DNA of 64,000 nt, taken from contig OX638369.1 of assembly GCA_951812925.1 (NCBI GenBank), forward strand, positions 63,130,228 to 63,194,227, read 5' to 3'. Shown here piece by piece: positions 20,033 through 33,688 of this stretch. The notes below the pieces were generated by a model. That model did no database searches, was not told the DNA's origin, and worked only from the letters and a program-made list of their open reading frames with translations. The position numbers and the translations under genes were made by a program. Each line of letters starts with the position of its first letter. Positions within the stretch are counted from its first letter, which is position 1. The DNA is from Calliopum simillimum (Eukaryota; Arthropoda; Insecta; Diptera; Lauxaniidae).

Positions 20033-23000
20033 AGCGGAATTGAATGGAACGAAATGGAATGAAATGTGGCGGCAGGGATGAAAATTTATTTTATAAATAT
20101 TTTAAAATTTGTGCGCTACCAAACTGTGGGCGGCGCCACCAGCAGCAACAACACCAACAATGAGAAAATAAGGTAAATCCAATTTAATGCTGCCACAGAT
20201 TTTGCAAATGCGAAATTCGCAGCAACAGCATTAAATTTGCATTGAAAATTCGTGGGAATTGCGTTGGTCCAAATCGAGATGGGCTGAATTTAATTGCTTA
20301 ATTTTGTGAGCCACTCGACGCCAAAGTGCGCAGCGTTAATTAGTTTGCACTAATTAGGCTGATAATTTAAAAGATTTATTAATATTCAAATAGTTTGTTG
20401 TCAACAGAGCTTTCAAACATAGGGGTACATTTGTACATTTATGGGCGTATATGAAATTGAAGGGGCACAGGCCCCTCCAACCATAAAGAGGCTACAATTT
20501 AATTAATTTCATATTGGTAAGGCCTAGTCAAAAACCAAAAAACCAACCCCGCATACAAGAGAAATTCCAAATATCGTTTTGAAGTAAATATTTGCATAGA
20601 ATGTTTCACGCCTCCTTGTTCAGTTTTGGCATAATCATATAGTGGACTAGCTCGGCTATTTCTATAAAAAAGATTTCAGTTTTTTTGTTATCTTCTAGAT
20701 GAAAACCTGGCTGTGCCCATGAACACATAACAGATAAAAGCTTAAAAGTCCTTTGGCACTTATTTTAATGCAAAAAGAATTTCTAGTAGAATTCCTATTT
20801 AATTTGAATCAATTTTTAAAATTCAAAGCTTTACAATTTAATATTGAATTTACAGAAACTGAAAGTTCACTTTTAGCATGAAATCCTTTCATTTCCGTTT
20901 TTATAAAAACCTCAGACATGAGTAAAATCTATTTCCGGCTTGTGTACGAATGTAATTTACAAAAAAAAAAAAATCCACTCACATACACATAACAACACAG
21001 AAACGTATATCATTCATACAAATGTACATAAAAGATATGTTTGTAAGTAAGCCTAGAAAATATTTGCAAACTCATGCATGTGATTTTTCAAAAAAAAAAA
21101 CCACAATTTATTGTTACCTCAAAATAATTTTCAGAGTGTGGAAACTGGAAAAGTACTAAGAACTTTGTGCTATGCCAATATGAGCTCATCGTATCTACAA
21201 TGCCGCTAATGCAGCTAAAACTTAATCAAATTATAATGAGAAACTAAGTTATCAGAATATTCAATTAAATAAACAACACTTAGTGGATGATGTTTAATAA
21301 AAAAACATGCATGTGCTACCACCTGGAAGCTTTATTTTTTAATTTTTTTGTCGAAATTCGAGCAAAATCCACAAATTTCGAGTGTGAATTGAAAAAACCG
21401 CTTCCGTTATTGAACTACAACTTCTGAGGTGGTTCAGCGGATTGTTTGGGGCTTTCAGGATCTTTAATATGGGTGTTTAGACGTAAGAAAAACCGCATCC
21501 CGTTGATGTGTCTGATTCGCTAAATTCAGTGTACCACAGTCGAAAAATGATTTTTGAAGATATTAGGGGAGGCGATCGAAAAAGTTAGTTACGCAGGCCG
21601 AAAAATACTTCTAATATATCTAAAATTGATAACACGCAGTTCAAAATAGGGTGCCACATGTTTGAAAAATAGCTTCTTTTTTTCGAAAAAGTCACACTTG
21701 CTGAGGTTTTCCTTTTATTTGTATCGAAACATTTTCTTAAACTTTACAAAGCTTTCAGATCAAATTTGATTTGGATTTGAGGATGCTTTTGAGAATCGTA
21801 ATATCTGCAAAATTTCCGACTTAGAGATTTTTGGTAAGAGGACACTGCTTTTCGTGAAAGGCAAAAAAGCGAAAAAATAAACAGTTCGTTAAATTGCACA
21901 ATGATCTGTTTTTCTGTTTGAAACTCAAATTGCTTTAGAGCCGTTATACAACTATCACTGCTAAAATTTGATTTTGAGTGCTTCAAAACATAGGAGTGTA
22001 CATACTGTGTGTCCAAAATATAAAATACAGATCTCACTCAAAGTCATTTTTTTATAACGAAATTGAAAGTTTGTTTTCGGATAATTTTTGATCGCGATGT
22101 TTCAAATGGTAATTGTGAAAAGTTTGTGTATAGTTAGAACAAATTTTAAAGTGGAAAGTATTGAGATATAAAGCGTTATTGATTTTATTCAAAAAAGTTG
22201 TAATCCTTTTTTTTCTTCATATAAAACAAGAACTATTTGTGTAGAACGGTTACTGATAACACTATGCGACAAATGAGTAAAAATGTTTCCCCAGGGAATG
22301 CCATTATTCATTTTATATGTAAAATGGGCTGTTGATTCCGAAAATCGCATTATTACTTTTTTTTTCGTGTCGTTTTCGAGATATCGGTCATTTTCGGTTT
22401 TCGGACCAAAAAAAAAGATAGTTCCATTTAAATACAAATATCTCAAGAACTAATGTTTGTATTCAAATGTATTATGTCATATTAAAGGTAATTAAATTAC
22501 CTACAAATGATATTCACATCACTTTTTGGTTGGTTTGTTAGTTTCGGCGAATTCTAAAAAAAAATTTTTTTTTTTTCGAAAAAATAAACAAAAAATCAAA
22601 GTCAAGTGCAGATTTATACAAGAAGAAATAACTTTTTTATAATTTTTTTTTGTTTTGTATCATAGACTATATATTTATGATATATTTATGAAGAAAATAA
22701 GATACCACTCAAAAAAATCGATGGAAAAATGCAAAAGTTGTATAGAATTCATTGAAAAGTTACCAAAATGCGTTTTTCCCTATTTTTTTTTTTCGTTTTT
22801 TTGTAATAAACTGTTCGATAATTAAAACTTTTTGTAAAACACATGAGAAAATCCAAAAAATTCTTAAAGTAGGCGTTAAAAAAAAATACCCGTGTCTCGT
22901 CGTTTTTCTCCAGCACATCAGATTTTTTTTTAAATCTCCAAATAAACGGAAAACTAACTGCATACTCAGTTTTTTAGTTAATTTTTCCCAACCTTTTTTT

Positions 23001-24310
23001 TTGATACAGAAACAATGGTGACTGAAATTCAACCCTAAAAATCGATAAGCTTGTTAACCCATTAAAAAAAACTTTTCTGTTTATATAGACCCCAGTGAAT
23101 AAGTTTTAACAAAAAAAACCTGGAGTAGGACGACGCCGAGGTAAAACCGAGTTCAAGCGAGATTTGGAGTCCACAGCCAATCGGGGTAGATGAAGAAAAA
23201 CCCAAAAATTATTTTTATTTTTCTTTTTTGACCATATTTTAATATTTATTATTCATAATTTTTAGTATAATTTTGCCAGCCGCTCTCTCGACATACACAG
23301 ACATATAGTCACATAGAAAAGAAAAGGTTCAGAAATGTCGTGGTCAGAGATGAAACCATCGCAAAGATCGCATAAGATGGAGACATGTAATATTAATCCT
23401 AAACCCTCATAGGACTTAAAGAAAAAAAAAAACACTTCAAAAAGTGGTGTTAAAGTAACCAATCGTTTAATCGTTATTAAAAGACATGGCATGGTATTAC
23501 TTATTATATTAACTTAAGCTACGAGTAATTTAACTTGTTGCTTTTCTGCTCTTCTCAGTCCTTATTTGTGACATAGTGAAATGAATTTCTAAATATGGGT
23601 GCTTTGTAGGTCATTTGTTATAAAAATACTTAAAAATTTAAGTTTAGTTTTTTGGGGCACTGATAAATGGTATCGCTAAGTGAAAAAATAAACACATGAT
23701 CCGCAATGTCGTTTTCATCCGTTCAGTTTTGTTTGTGCTCTAAAATAAGAACTCCATTATTTTCATGTCAAATGATGTTACAAGGATTGCACACAAAGAA
23801 GCGACAAGGACATAATGTGATGACCGAAAAATACATACACATACACACGTATATATATGTGTGTGTATGCATTGTAACAAGCACACAACAACAACAATTG
23901 TGACATCATCTAAAGTCACGTTTTTATAAAGTCTGCAAAAAACAGACAGGACCAAACGGCAGATACACACAGTTTGAGCGACAGATAAACAAAAAAGAAA
24001 CTGCAAAACGAGTTCAAGAAAATACAAGCAGACGGATACGGATAAGGATAAAACATGAACCGGAAACGAATTAATCGAACTTAAATAAATCAATGTCTTA
24101 AACTTGTGCAGAGATTAGTTTTGTTTGTCAGATGCAGCGAAGGACCTTTAGAATAAGAAAGCGAAAACACACTCACACTTGCGCACATACAAAACTATAC
24201 CCAACGGGAACCGGAATTGAGTTAAGAGGACTAAGGTAACAGGAAGCTGCTTCCAACGTCATTCTCGCTGCTAATCTTTTTAAAACAGATGTCATTGCGG
24301 GGAAGCACAT
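20033..24310. other. intronic stretch with diffuse repeats
   Basis: AT-rich. The 21.35-23.05 kb part has the look of old dispersed repeats (TTTTTTTCGAAAAA and ATATCTCGAGA-type words) but no ends or proteins were found. At 23.83-23.87 kb there is a short (TATG/TGTG) microsatellite. No exon was recognised. Confidence 0.4.
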
Positions 24311-24312
24311 GA

Positions 24313-24872
24313 AATATACCCTACACTCAGGGTATATACACTTTGTTCTTCCGTTTGTAGCTGGCTGGGTGTGCGTGGAAATACATTTTTTGGGAAAACT
24401 GAAAAAGATAATTTAATGAAATTTAGTGCACTGCCTTTGTCGTCAAAGATAGCTCGTGGGATTGGAAATTACCGAAATCGGTCAACGGACACGCTTACCG
24501 CAGATACAAAAAATATATTCAAAATGCAATTTTAGGAGAAGTTATCACGGCAATGCGACTAAAATACACTTAAATAAGTACTACGAATTGGAAGCGCAAG
24601 CTCTAAAAAAAAAACTGGGCGAATTTTGACTTGAGGGCGTGGCACCACCCGTATAAGCAAAAGCTTAAAAACACTATACTGAAAACGTTTTTTGAGATAT
24701 TTCAACCAAATTTCATTCAGACACTAAGAACTATTAATGCAAGCTTTGAGCAAAAACTGGATGAACTCGAACAAGAGGGCGTGGCATCTCCCATATAAGT
24801 AAAATTTTCAAAATACTGCAGTGTAGGGTGTTTAATGTTTGGCCAGGCGAAAAGTTACACCCTTGCAAGTTA
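24313..24872 (-). mobile_element. dispersed Helentron/DINE-1-like repeat, copy 2
   Basis: A reverse-oriented copy with the right-end motif GGGTATATTTC/CCCTACACT at 24315-24340. Two gene-free GGGCGTGGCACCAC / GGGCGTGGCATCTCCC units lie inside. The complement of GGGTGTAA...TGGCC...AACATTAAACACCCTACAC lies at its far end near 24820-24870. It lacks much of the GACGGACATGG block. Confidence 0.6.
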
Positions 24873-26630
24873 AATTTCATATCATTTTTCGTTTTTATTT
24901 ATTTATGCGATAATACTTTATCAACATTTTAAATTTCATGTTACAGAATTAATGGTTTTTTTTTGGTTGACAGATTTTGCCAGGTATGGAAAAAATAAAA
25001 AAATATGTATTCTTCTAAAAATGTGATTCTTTTCCACTCTCCTCGGAAGCAGCTACGACACTTCCAGTTGGGTAAGTTACATATACATTACTCTATGCTT
25101 GCTGTCGCTTGGACACAAAGAATCAGAACGCAGAAATGTATTAGATCGTCATTGTAAGTATTATTAACAGTTCAGGGTGTCTAAACTATTTGTAGCACCA
25201 TTGTCAATGTGTAAGGAGTAAGAAAAGTTCTGCAATAATGAAAAATAATTTGTCATGATTTCATTTAAGTCATTTTTACCATTTTGCTTTTTGATCGATA
25301 CTTGTATATTTTACATGCGATTTGAGATCTACATGTTCTCTTAAGGGCCCGTTTCAAATTTATAGTGATGAGCAAAATTAGTTTTAATTAAGTCTTGGTA
25401 ATTTTTCGAGACCAAGACCTAGACGATGAAATAATTCCAAGACCAAGATAAACACTGCTATGGTCCCTCAATTCGAAATATGGAATCTTAAAAGCCCAAC
25501 TGCTTTGTAAAAATAAGGTTTGAAAACTTTGAATACTCAACAATCTTTAGAATTTTTTTCAAGAACAAGACTTAATGCCCAAGATCAGGACCAAAACCAA
25601 GACGCAATATCAAAACCAAAATCAAGACGAAGACTCAATGTTCAAGATCAAGACCAAGACTGCTATGGCCTTGATCCTGGTTTGCTTATCACGACTAATT
25701 AATATTAAACTCGATTTTAGTAAAGGCCAGAATTAGTAAGGACCAATTTATATGGCCGGATAAGTAGATTGTTTAAATCAAAGCTTGTCTGGGGATGTTT
25801 TGGAACTGTCCCAGCCCTATTCAGGAAAAACGATGTGACTCTATTCTGGTTATCAGGGCGTGACGTATATGTGGGAGATGAAGTAATTTGAAAAACAACT
25901 TACGTCAGGAATGGGTGGCATAGAGTAGGAATGTTACGGTGGTGGTTTTACCGGGGTTGTAGTCGGAATTGAATATTTTAAATTTGATTTCATCAGAGTC
26001 GGAACCAGAGTCAGAGATGAAAAATATAATATATAAAATATAATATATTATACAATATTATGGAAACTTTCATTGCTTTTCAACGAAAAAAAAAAAAAAA
26101 AAAACGATGAGAGAATCCCCGATATAAAATTTCATTCTTAGCTTCAGTGCTTTTATATTTTTAACAACTCGACGGTGCAGATTTTTAATAACTTCCGATA
26201 CAAAACTGAAGTCGGAGGTCAAAATCAATAGAAAGTTCCGACCTACTGGAACCAAGACCAAGTAAAGAGCCAGAGCAGCAACTGGTGAGTCCGAGAGGGC
26301 ATTCGGCTATCGAATAGTCTACTTAGCCCAAAACTCATTAAGATGCAGAAATAATATTAAAATATACACTGAAATAATTATAGCACATTGTTAGCTTAAA
26401 TGCAATCAAAAGAAGGTGGGTCTAGTAGATATCGTTTCCGAAAGAAGATATGTAAGATCAAGAAGATCTGGAAACAGCACAGCTTATGCATATTATCTAC
26501 TTGATCTGCCGTTATGCCAGGACTCTAACCCTTATTAATTTATACAAAATTAATCATCGGCAATCATGAGGTTTGTAAATTGTACAAAACTGTTCCATAA
26601 AAATTAAGACTGCATAAAAGATTTTAGGTC
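24873..26630. other. intronic stretch with CAAGAC-rich low complexity
   Basis: Between 25400 and 25680 the words CCAAGACC, CAAGATCA and AAGACC repeat loosely, giving a Gln/Asp-rich open frame that is a composition artefact. Near 25960-26260 there are GAGTCGGAACCAGAGTC-like words. No gene was recognised. Confidence 0.4.
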
Positions 26631-26759
26631 ATGGTTGCACACATAAGGACTGCGATCGATAAAATTGTCCGATGCAAAATTCAAAAAATCTCTAGGACTA
26701 GTAGTCCGATTTTAAAAATGAAACTCATTTTTGAACCACCATTTTATTACAATTTTAAT

Positions 26760-27498
26760 GACGTACCTAAAATTTTAATATTATTTTTTAAACATATTTT
26801 TTTTAACTTTTCTGGCACCCTTTCCATTAAGGATTTTATGGTATTATTCGATGCCTTTCTAGCTGAACATCACTTTCCGCGAAAATCTCTAGCATTCTTG
26901 GTTACTTTTTTGTTGCCTTTATCTCCCTTTTGACCAAAGCTCAGTATCTTTCAATTGGCCTGAGTTCTGGACAGTTTGGCGGATTTGCTTCATGAGGCTT
27001 CAAAATCACATTATTTTTAGAGTACCACTCTAAGGCCATTTCACTATAATAACAAGATGCTAGATCTGGCCAAGAGAAAGTGGAAACTTTATGCTCTCGT
27101 AGGAAAGGCTTTAGTTTTTTTTCTAAGCATTGCTTAATATAGAATTCGGAGTTTATTGTTCCAGGGGAAAGAGAATCGCTCCTTTTGCCACAACTGCAGA
27201 TTGCTTGCCAAATTAAGAACTTGCGAGGAAATTTTGACTGCTTTTTTGACAGTTTTCTGCAGGAAATGTTGTGGTTCTTTTTTAAAATTGTGAAGATTTT
27301 ATTCTTTTTGTTTTGGTCACGAACGCATTTTTTTCAGGTAACTGGGTTTCAAAAGACATCCAAGTCTTCCTTAAATTTTTACAGAACTCTTGATACCAAT
27401 TCTACATTAATTTTGCTATTCCGACCAATTCTATTGATAGTCCACCGCAGGTGAAAAACTTTTATTATTGACTTTCGAACTTCTAGCTCGTTTGCCAT
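26760..27498 (-). pseudogene. Tc1/mariner-type transposase pseudogene
   Basis: The minus-strand reading starts at the ATG at 27498 (MANELEVRKSIIKVFH). Near 27100-27230 it gives RKFLIWQAICSCGKRSDS and GTINSEFYIKQCLEKKLKPF. Then near 26950-27090 it gives FSWPDLASCYYSEMALEWY and PHEANPPNCPELRPIERY. SWPDLAS.HY and NPPNCPELRPIE match the region holding the second and third catalytic acids of an IS630-Tc1-mariner group. The Trp expected after RPIERY is a stop, and further stops and shifts occur. The downstream KREIKATKK tail agrees with the family. Confidence 0.8.
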
Positions 27499-29690
27499 TT
27501 TTTAGTAGATATGGTGGACTAGGGAAAAAATTTGAACACAATAATTTAGGTACATTAATTTCAAAGCCTATTGCGAAAAAAAAAATTTACATTGAGTAAT
27601 TTGGAAACAAGTTATTGGATAAAATGTATCGATCCTTAGAATTTCAATAAGTTTAATAAGTTTCAAAAAATATTGGAGTGGCGAGAGAAGTAGGGACCAA
27701 TGAAAATTTTTATCACCTCAGAAATTTTTTTGAATTTTAAGCCCTGTGAAGGGCAGATTTCCCACCTAGATCTATTATATTTTGCCTCACGCATATAAAC
27801 AGGGTACTTAACAAAACCAACTCTGAAAGCGTTAAGAAATTTTATATATATATATCTCAATATATCGTAGCTTTATATATCTACAAGCATATTATCGAAT
27901 TTGGCTCAAAAATACTGACGTTTTGAGCATAATGGTGGACGCAATTGGATTTCCTGGTCAAAATTACTTAAAAAAATAGTTTTTAATAGAAAGATTGTCA
28001 AAATGAGATCGCATACATGGATACATGTGTCTAAAAAGCTTTTTCTCAAATTTTTCGTTGAAAGGAATAGCCAACTCTGAATCTCTATCTAGCGATCTGA
28101 AATTTTTTTCATATGTCTAATAAGATACGAAAGAAATATTTCAGCTGAGCCTTCTGAATAATCGGACAATATCGGTTTTTGGTGTCACTCTTATTTACAT
28201 ACATAGAACAAACATACGTATATCGAAAGCACAAAAATTAAGAAATACCGAAAACAAAATAATTCTACATTAAGAAACCCTGCGAAAATGAACATCTAAT
28301 GCGTGTTTAAGAAAGGATGTCTGCAAGGACATCACGCTGAGTGCAAAATAATTTCCATAGATAAGTCAAGTGCCGCGCAGAATAGAAATACAATAAATGG
28401 TCACAAGGCAAAAGTTTACTAGTTCAGTAGTTTTTCCATCGGTGGTGATGGTGGTGGGTAGATGTTCATAGTGCTCTGATGGTTTCGTCCTCGATACAAC
28501 AGAATGTGGCTCATCTGCTTCATTGATATGCAAGGAAATTCCTGGCAGAAATAAAGTGAAATTTTATGCATTTCAAATAAACTTTTCGGTTCAGTTCCAC
28601 CTTTCATGGCAGCAACATTTTTTGGACAGGCCATATGGAGCAGGATAAGTAGAATAAATAAATATGTCAGGGCAAAAAGTTAAGCGTGGATAAACATTTT
28701 GACACACTCCTCTAGTAAAGTTGGCCAAATTTGACAGCCATGCAAAGTATAAAAATGTGAATGCCTTTGTATTTGTGTGGGTGTTTGTAGATTTTGTCGG
28801 TGTGGGTGTGAACGATGAGTCAAAAGTTCAGCTCTAAGGACATAAATCACAAATTAAGTAACTTTGAAGATTTTTAATGGTAATGGATGCTGTTTAGTAT
28901 TCATGATTTTGAGGATACGATGTTTTTGTTGGTGTAATAATTTGTTGCTCTGATTTAAATTTATTGTTTTGGTAGTGTTTTTTAAAAGAAAAAAAAAAAA
29001 AAATACAAAAAAAAGAAATAAAAAACGTTCAGAGAAATTTATTAGATACAAAAAAGTGTACAGTGTACACACTCTAGAGTTGAAGAGTTTGCCGATAAAT
29101 TAGTTTTTACTCCATAGTAGTATTTTTCGACTGCCCGATATACCGAACCATCACGTTTTATGCTTCAAATGGTTTTCCAAGTTTTTCTTATGGGTGCGGC
29201 TTAGAATTCTAAGTTAACTTTTAGAAATGAATTTGTTATTTTACGCTTAGTGTGGCGGATGACATTTCCACAAACACCGACTTCGGAGCCGTCAATAAAA
29301 TATTGTCAAAATGAAACCCAGAACGCAATGGTCTGTGTAGACAACATCGAGCCTTACACTTTATTTTGTGAAATTGAAGAAATGCAACAACCCTTTTGAA
29401 TCTACGAATGAAAGCAGGCGATATAGGACAAATGAACAGAACTTATTAGTTTGGCGAGAGACTTTGATTTAAATGAACAGTTGTTAATAGAGAACGTCGA
29501 TGTAAAAAATTCTATTGAAAGTGTCCATATTTTTTGAATAACTCAGCAATACAAAAAAAAGTATGAAAGTACTCTGGTTTTGACATATGTCTTTGGTAAG
29601 ATTTGATCTTTCAGGTACAGACTTCAAGATATTCTTGCTTCAAGGTGCAAAAGTTGCTGTTTTGAGGCATATGGCGTAGTTCAAGAAATT
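27499..29690. other. intronic stretch, nothing recognised
   Basis: AT-rich. No TIRs for the neighbouring transposase pseudogene could be fixed. The T-rich open frame near 28854-29072 (minus) is composition-driven. Confidence 0.4.
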
Positions 29691-29697
29691 ATTTTTG

Positions 29698-29938
29698 TAT
29701 ACTCTAAATAAAACTTTGCAAAATTTCACACATTCTGTGTTAAAAGGAAGGCACAAATTCTTTCACACAAATTTATACATTGAGAGAATTTCACTCAGCA
29801 ATGTGTAAAATTCTCTCAACATTTACACATTTTTGAGAGAATTTAACACATTGCTAAGTGAAATTTCTACTCGGTACTGTGTGGCCTCCATTTAACACAG
29901 AATGTGGGAAAATTTCACAATGTTTTATTCAAAGTATA
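29698..29938. mobile_element. 241-bp palindromic MITE
   Basis: The left arm reads TATACTCTAAATAAAAC... CACATTCTGTGTTAAA and the right arm is its near-complement ending GTTTTATTCAAAGTATA. The centre contains a second inverted pair, GAGAGAATTTCAC / GTGAAATTTC and TTGAGAGAATTT. The flanks are TA-rich, so the target duplication is ambiguous. Confidence 0.75.
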
Positions 29939-29999
29939 AATGGCATCGTACTCAAAAACTTAAACATTATACTTTTCAAGTTACTATCTATCAATTGAA

Positions 30000-30360
30000 A
30001 TAAAGGCTTATGGAATCTATATATAAATAGCCAAATGAAATGAAAACGGTTTAGTCCCGGTTTTTACGCCTAAATCTCAACATATTCGCTTGATTTTTGT
30101 TGGAAAGGTTGTGTGGAGGAGCACACCGCTTAACCGCTGCATGAAATTTGGTATGGATATAGTGTTAGCACTAAGGAACGATAACATGACCACTATGTTT
30201 ATATGTGAGGGGTGTTGCCACGCCCTTAGACCGAAAAAACGCTCTAACGGCTAAAGTACTGAACCGATCGTAATGAAATTCAGAGAAACGAATTTTTATG
30301 GAGGGGAGAGCTACACCCTTAAATAGAATATACGCTATCACGGCTGCATTAATTTTGATT
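30000..30360. repeat. possible old Helitron-like fragment
   Basis: It starts near ATCTATATATAAATAGCC, resembling the Helitron 5' end at 16316, and contains GGGGTGTTGCCACGCCC. No 3' end was found, so the class is uncertain. Confidence 0.3.
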
Positions 30361-30649
30361 TCACTTAACCCTAAGGATAGAAATTAAAAACGTTTTATGT
30401 TTCATTGCACCCCCAGGGAATTATATTCAAAGCATTTTTTTCGCAGCTGTTCCAAGCTTCTTAAAAGAAAATATGCAGTTACTGTTAGTAACTATAGTTC
30501 CATAGTCTCTTTAAAGTCAAAATGATGTATCCTTTGAACAATTCCAAGCATTTTATGCTTTATTCACTGTTTTCGAAAGATCCCTTGCTTTTGAGTTAAA
30601 ATCGTTTTCCGACCTCGTTATTTAAAAACGTAAAAAAATCGATTCTTGG

Positions 30650-30960
30650 AACAGAATATTACACAGGTTAACAAAAAAAAAAAAAAAAATGTCATGGCGT
30701 TTTGACCAGCCTATGTGTTTCCTAGGGACTTTGCCGTCCTGAATCCGAATCACGGGTCCGTTTTTTTCCAGAACATCTGAGAAAAAATATTTCAAGGTCA
30801 TATGGAGGTCATGTGTCGTTTAGTGATAAATTCACTAAAATTCTGAAACTTATTTTTTATCATTGTGTATTTAGTCCTTAAAAAGAATATGTGATCAAAA
30901 AGGGTATCCATTGAGTTTTCTCAGAACGAAAAAAAAAAAAAATTATGCAGATATCGTTTT
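30650..30960 (+). repeat. dispersed repeat, inverted partner at 40.3-40.6 kb
   Basis: It contains CATGGCGTTTTGACCAG, CCTAGGGACTTTG and TCTGAGAAAAAATATTTCAA. The same words occur in complement at 40436-40600. The element class is unknown and no protein is visible. Confidence 0.7.
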
Positions 30961-32444
30961 TAAGAGTCCATCTAACTTTTGAGTTGGTTTTGGGATGAAT
31001 CTAAGTTTCGACCCGGTCTAATATGCATACCTACTTATATACTTTTTAAGTCTAGTTAGTTACGAAGACAACTCTTTTGTGACAAAATTAATTCTTTAGT
31101 CTAAAGTAATGAAAATATAAGGGAAAAACTTTCTTTTCCTTAAAGTTTTGCAATTTATTTTGCTACTATGACTATTTTTGGGCAATAATACTAAAAAAAA
31201 GTTTATTTTTTGACGTTATTGTTGTTCTTTCTCTTCTGTGTGTGTCCTTAAAAGCACTCACTGAGATAAAACTAAGGATGTGCCACATTGTCATTGAAAG
31301 TAAGTTTGTGTTGGGAAGTGCTTCTTTTTTTTTTGTCAGCCATATATCTTTATCTCTATCGAGAAATTTCTCTATATCTGTCTGAGTGCGTGCGCGTATT
31401 TTAGTATGTTGAATTTTTACCCCATGTTGGTTGCTTTTGTGCCGCTATTTTGACCTGTGAACCAGAAACTCGTAAATAATGAAATTCCTTTATTTTATAC
31501 GAGTATTAGACTAACACTACAATAACGTATACAAAAAGCAGTGGCTATAATAATAAAAACTTGACAATACGAGTGTCTACAACAAAAACAAAATCAACAA
31601 CAACAATAACAAAATTTGGTCCTTCAATGCTGTTTTTCGTAAAATTTGTAGCCGTACACTCGAGTTTCGTGAGTGGATTTCGTTTTATTATGTTTTTGTT
31701 TTACCTCGTTTCAATGTTATATTTAGTATTGTAGTAGTGCCAAACTTGTATGTGTAGCAGTGATTGTCTGTGTGTGATATAAGCTTGGCTGATTTGATTC
31801 ATTTTGTGCTGGTGTCGTATCCCTTAAACTACTTATTCAAGTATCAAGGTTTTTGAGATTTAATTCGAAAAAAGCAGACTAAATTGATTTTTTGTCAAGA
31901 TTTATAGGCAGGGTGGCTTATGTGCATGCAGTATTACTAAAGCAAAGGGATGTAGTTTTTTTATAAAGTCAAAAAAATAATGTATTTTTGTCAGAATATG
32001 ATCGACACATATTTTTTGTTTTCACATACGAAGTTTTTATCGTTGGAAAAGTCATTTTTATTGCAGTATTCTGCATTAAGCAAAAAATATCAAGGGGTGG
32101 AGCCCATTAATCTATATCCGATTTCAAAGGTTCAAGTTGAAGGGCAATAAATCGAATTCTACAAAGGTTTGGAAGCACCTTATTTACCTTCATCGAATGA
32201 GGTAATGCCTTTGATGGCACCGACCGATTTTGCATCTGGGATTTATTGCATAGACGAGGTGTTACACTTAAGATCGTTGATCTCATCAAAGCTCAATACG
32301 AATGCTTCAAATAAAGTCTGTTTTATAACAGGGGATTTCATAAAAACCCAATGATCTCGTTTTTGTAACATTAATTCTTAACCAGTTTTAAGCAGAAGAA
32401 AATTTTCATGCGAAAAATAGTAAAATGTTTAATAAATTAATTCT
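30961..32444. other. intronic stretch, nothing recognised
   Basis: AT-rich with CAACAA-type microsatellite near 31575-31615. No exon or element was recognised. Confidence 0.4.
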
Positions 32445-32453
32445 TTGTTTTGG

Positions 32454-33688
32454 GGCGTTAGGAAATAACGCCCAAAATATTTTCAAACAAATTTGGGCAA
32501 TTATCAATTTGGAAATAACGCCCACAAATTTGGGCTTGATTTCATTTTTTTTTGGGCGTTATTTCCTTTAAACGTAATAACGCCCAAAACAAAAAACGAA
32601 ATGCCGCCCAAAAAATAAAATGCCGTTATAACGTCCAAAATGAAAAACGAAATAACGCCCAAAAAATATGAAATAACGCCCAAAATCAAAAACGAAATAA
32701 CGCCCAAATCATTTCATATAAATTTGGGCGATAATCATTTTGGAAATAACGCCCAAAATTTAATTGTATGAAAATAATTCGGGCGTTATTTCGTTTTTTA
32801 AAAATAAAACGAAATAACGCCCAAAAACGAAATAAAGCCTAAACTTTTGAAATAACGCCCAAGGAAATAACGCCCAAAAAAAAAAACGAAATAGCGCCCA
32901 AAAAATAAAATGACGTAATAACACCCAAAAAAAAAAAACGAAATAACGTCCCAAAAATATGAAATAACGGCCAAAAACAAAAGCGAAATAACACCCAAAT
33001 TATTTTCATATAAATTTGGGCGATAATCATTTTGAAAATAACGCTCAAAAATTTGGGCTTTATTTGGTTTTTTTTTTTTGGAGTTATTTCCATTTTTTCA
33101 AAACGACAAACGTCCAAAAAAAAAAAAACGAAATAACGCCCAAAAAATAAAATGACGTAAGAACGCCCAAAATAAAAAACGAAACAACGCCCAAAATCAA
33201 AAACGAAATAACGCCCAAAAAATAAAATGACACAATAACGCCCAAAATCAAAAACGAGATAACGCCCAAAAATATGAAATAACAGCCAAAAACAAAAACG
33301 AAATAACACCCAAATTATTTTCATACAAATAAATTTTGAGCGTTATTTCCAAAATGATTATCGCCCAAATTTATATGAAAATAATTTGGGTGTTATTTCG
33401 TTTTTGTTTTTGGCTGTTATTTCATATTTTTGGGCGTTATCTCGTTTTTGATTTTGGGCGTTATTGTGTCATTTTATTTTTTGGGCGTTATTTCGTTTTT
33501 TTTTTTTGGACGTTTGTCGTTTAAAAAAAAAGGAAATAACGCCAAAAAAAAAACCAAATAAAGCCCAAATTTTTATTTCCAAAATAATTATCGCCCAAAT
33601 TTATTATTTCGTTTTTTTTTTTTTGTTGGGCGTTATTTCCTAACGCAAAATTTGTTTTTTTTTTTTTTGGACGTTATTTCCTAACGCC
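32454..33688. mobile_element. 1.24-kb foldback element, 9-bp target duplication
   Basis: The ends are GGCGTTAGGAAATAACGCCC and the near-complement GGACGTTATTTCCTAACGCC. Perfect 9-bp direct repeats TTGTTTTGG flank it (32445..32453 and 33689..33697). The body is built from dozens of short GAAATAACGCCCAAAA units, sense on the left and complement on the right (GGGCGTTATTTCG), with ATTTGGGCGATAATCATTTT at intervals. A 9-bp duplication is shared with FB foldback elements and Mutator-like elements (inference). The many long open frames here (FWALFRF-type repeats) are artefacts. A diverged relative lies at 56.10-56.44 kb. Confidence 0.85.

Noticed and set aside
25400..25702. Gln/Asp-rich coding exon
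   Set aside because: Driven by CAAGACC-type low complexity; no splice sites in phase with the CELF gene and no domain.
32504..33524. Aromatic-rich repetitive open frames (FWALFRF, GVISFLILG type) on both strands
   Set aside because: Products of the GAAATAACGCCCAAAA unit in a foldback element, not a membrane protein.
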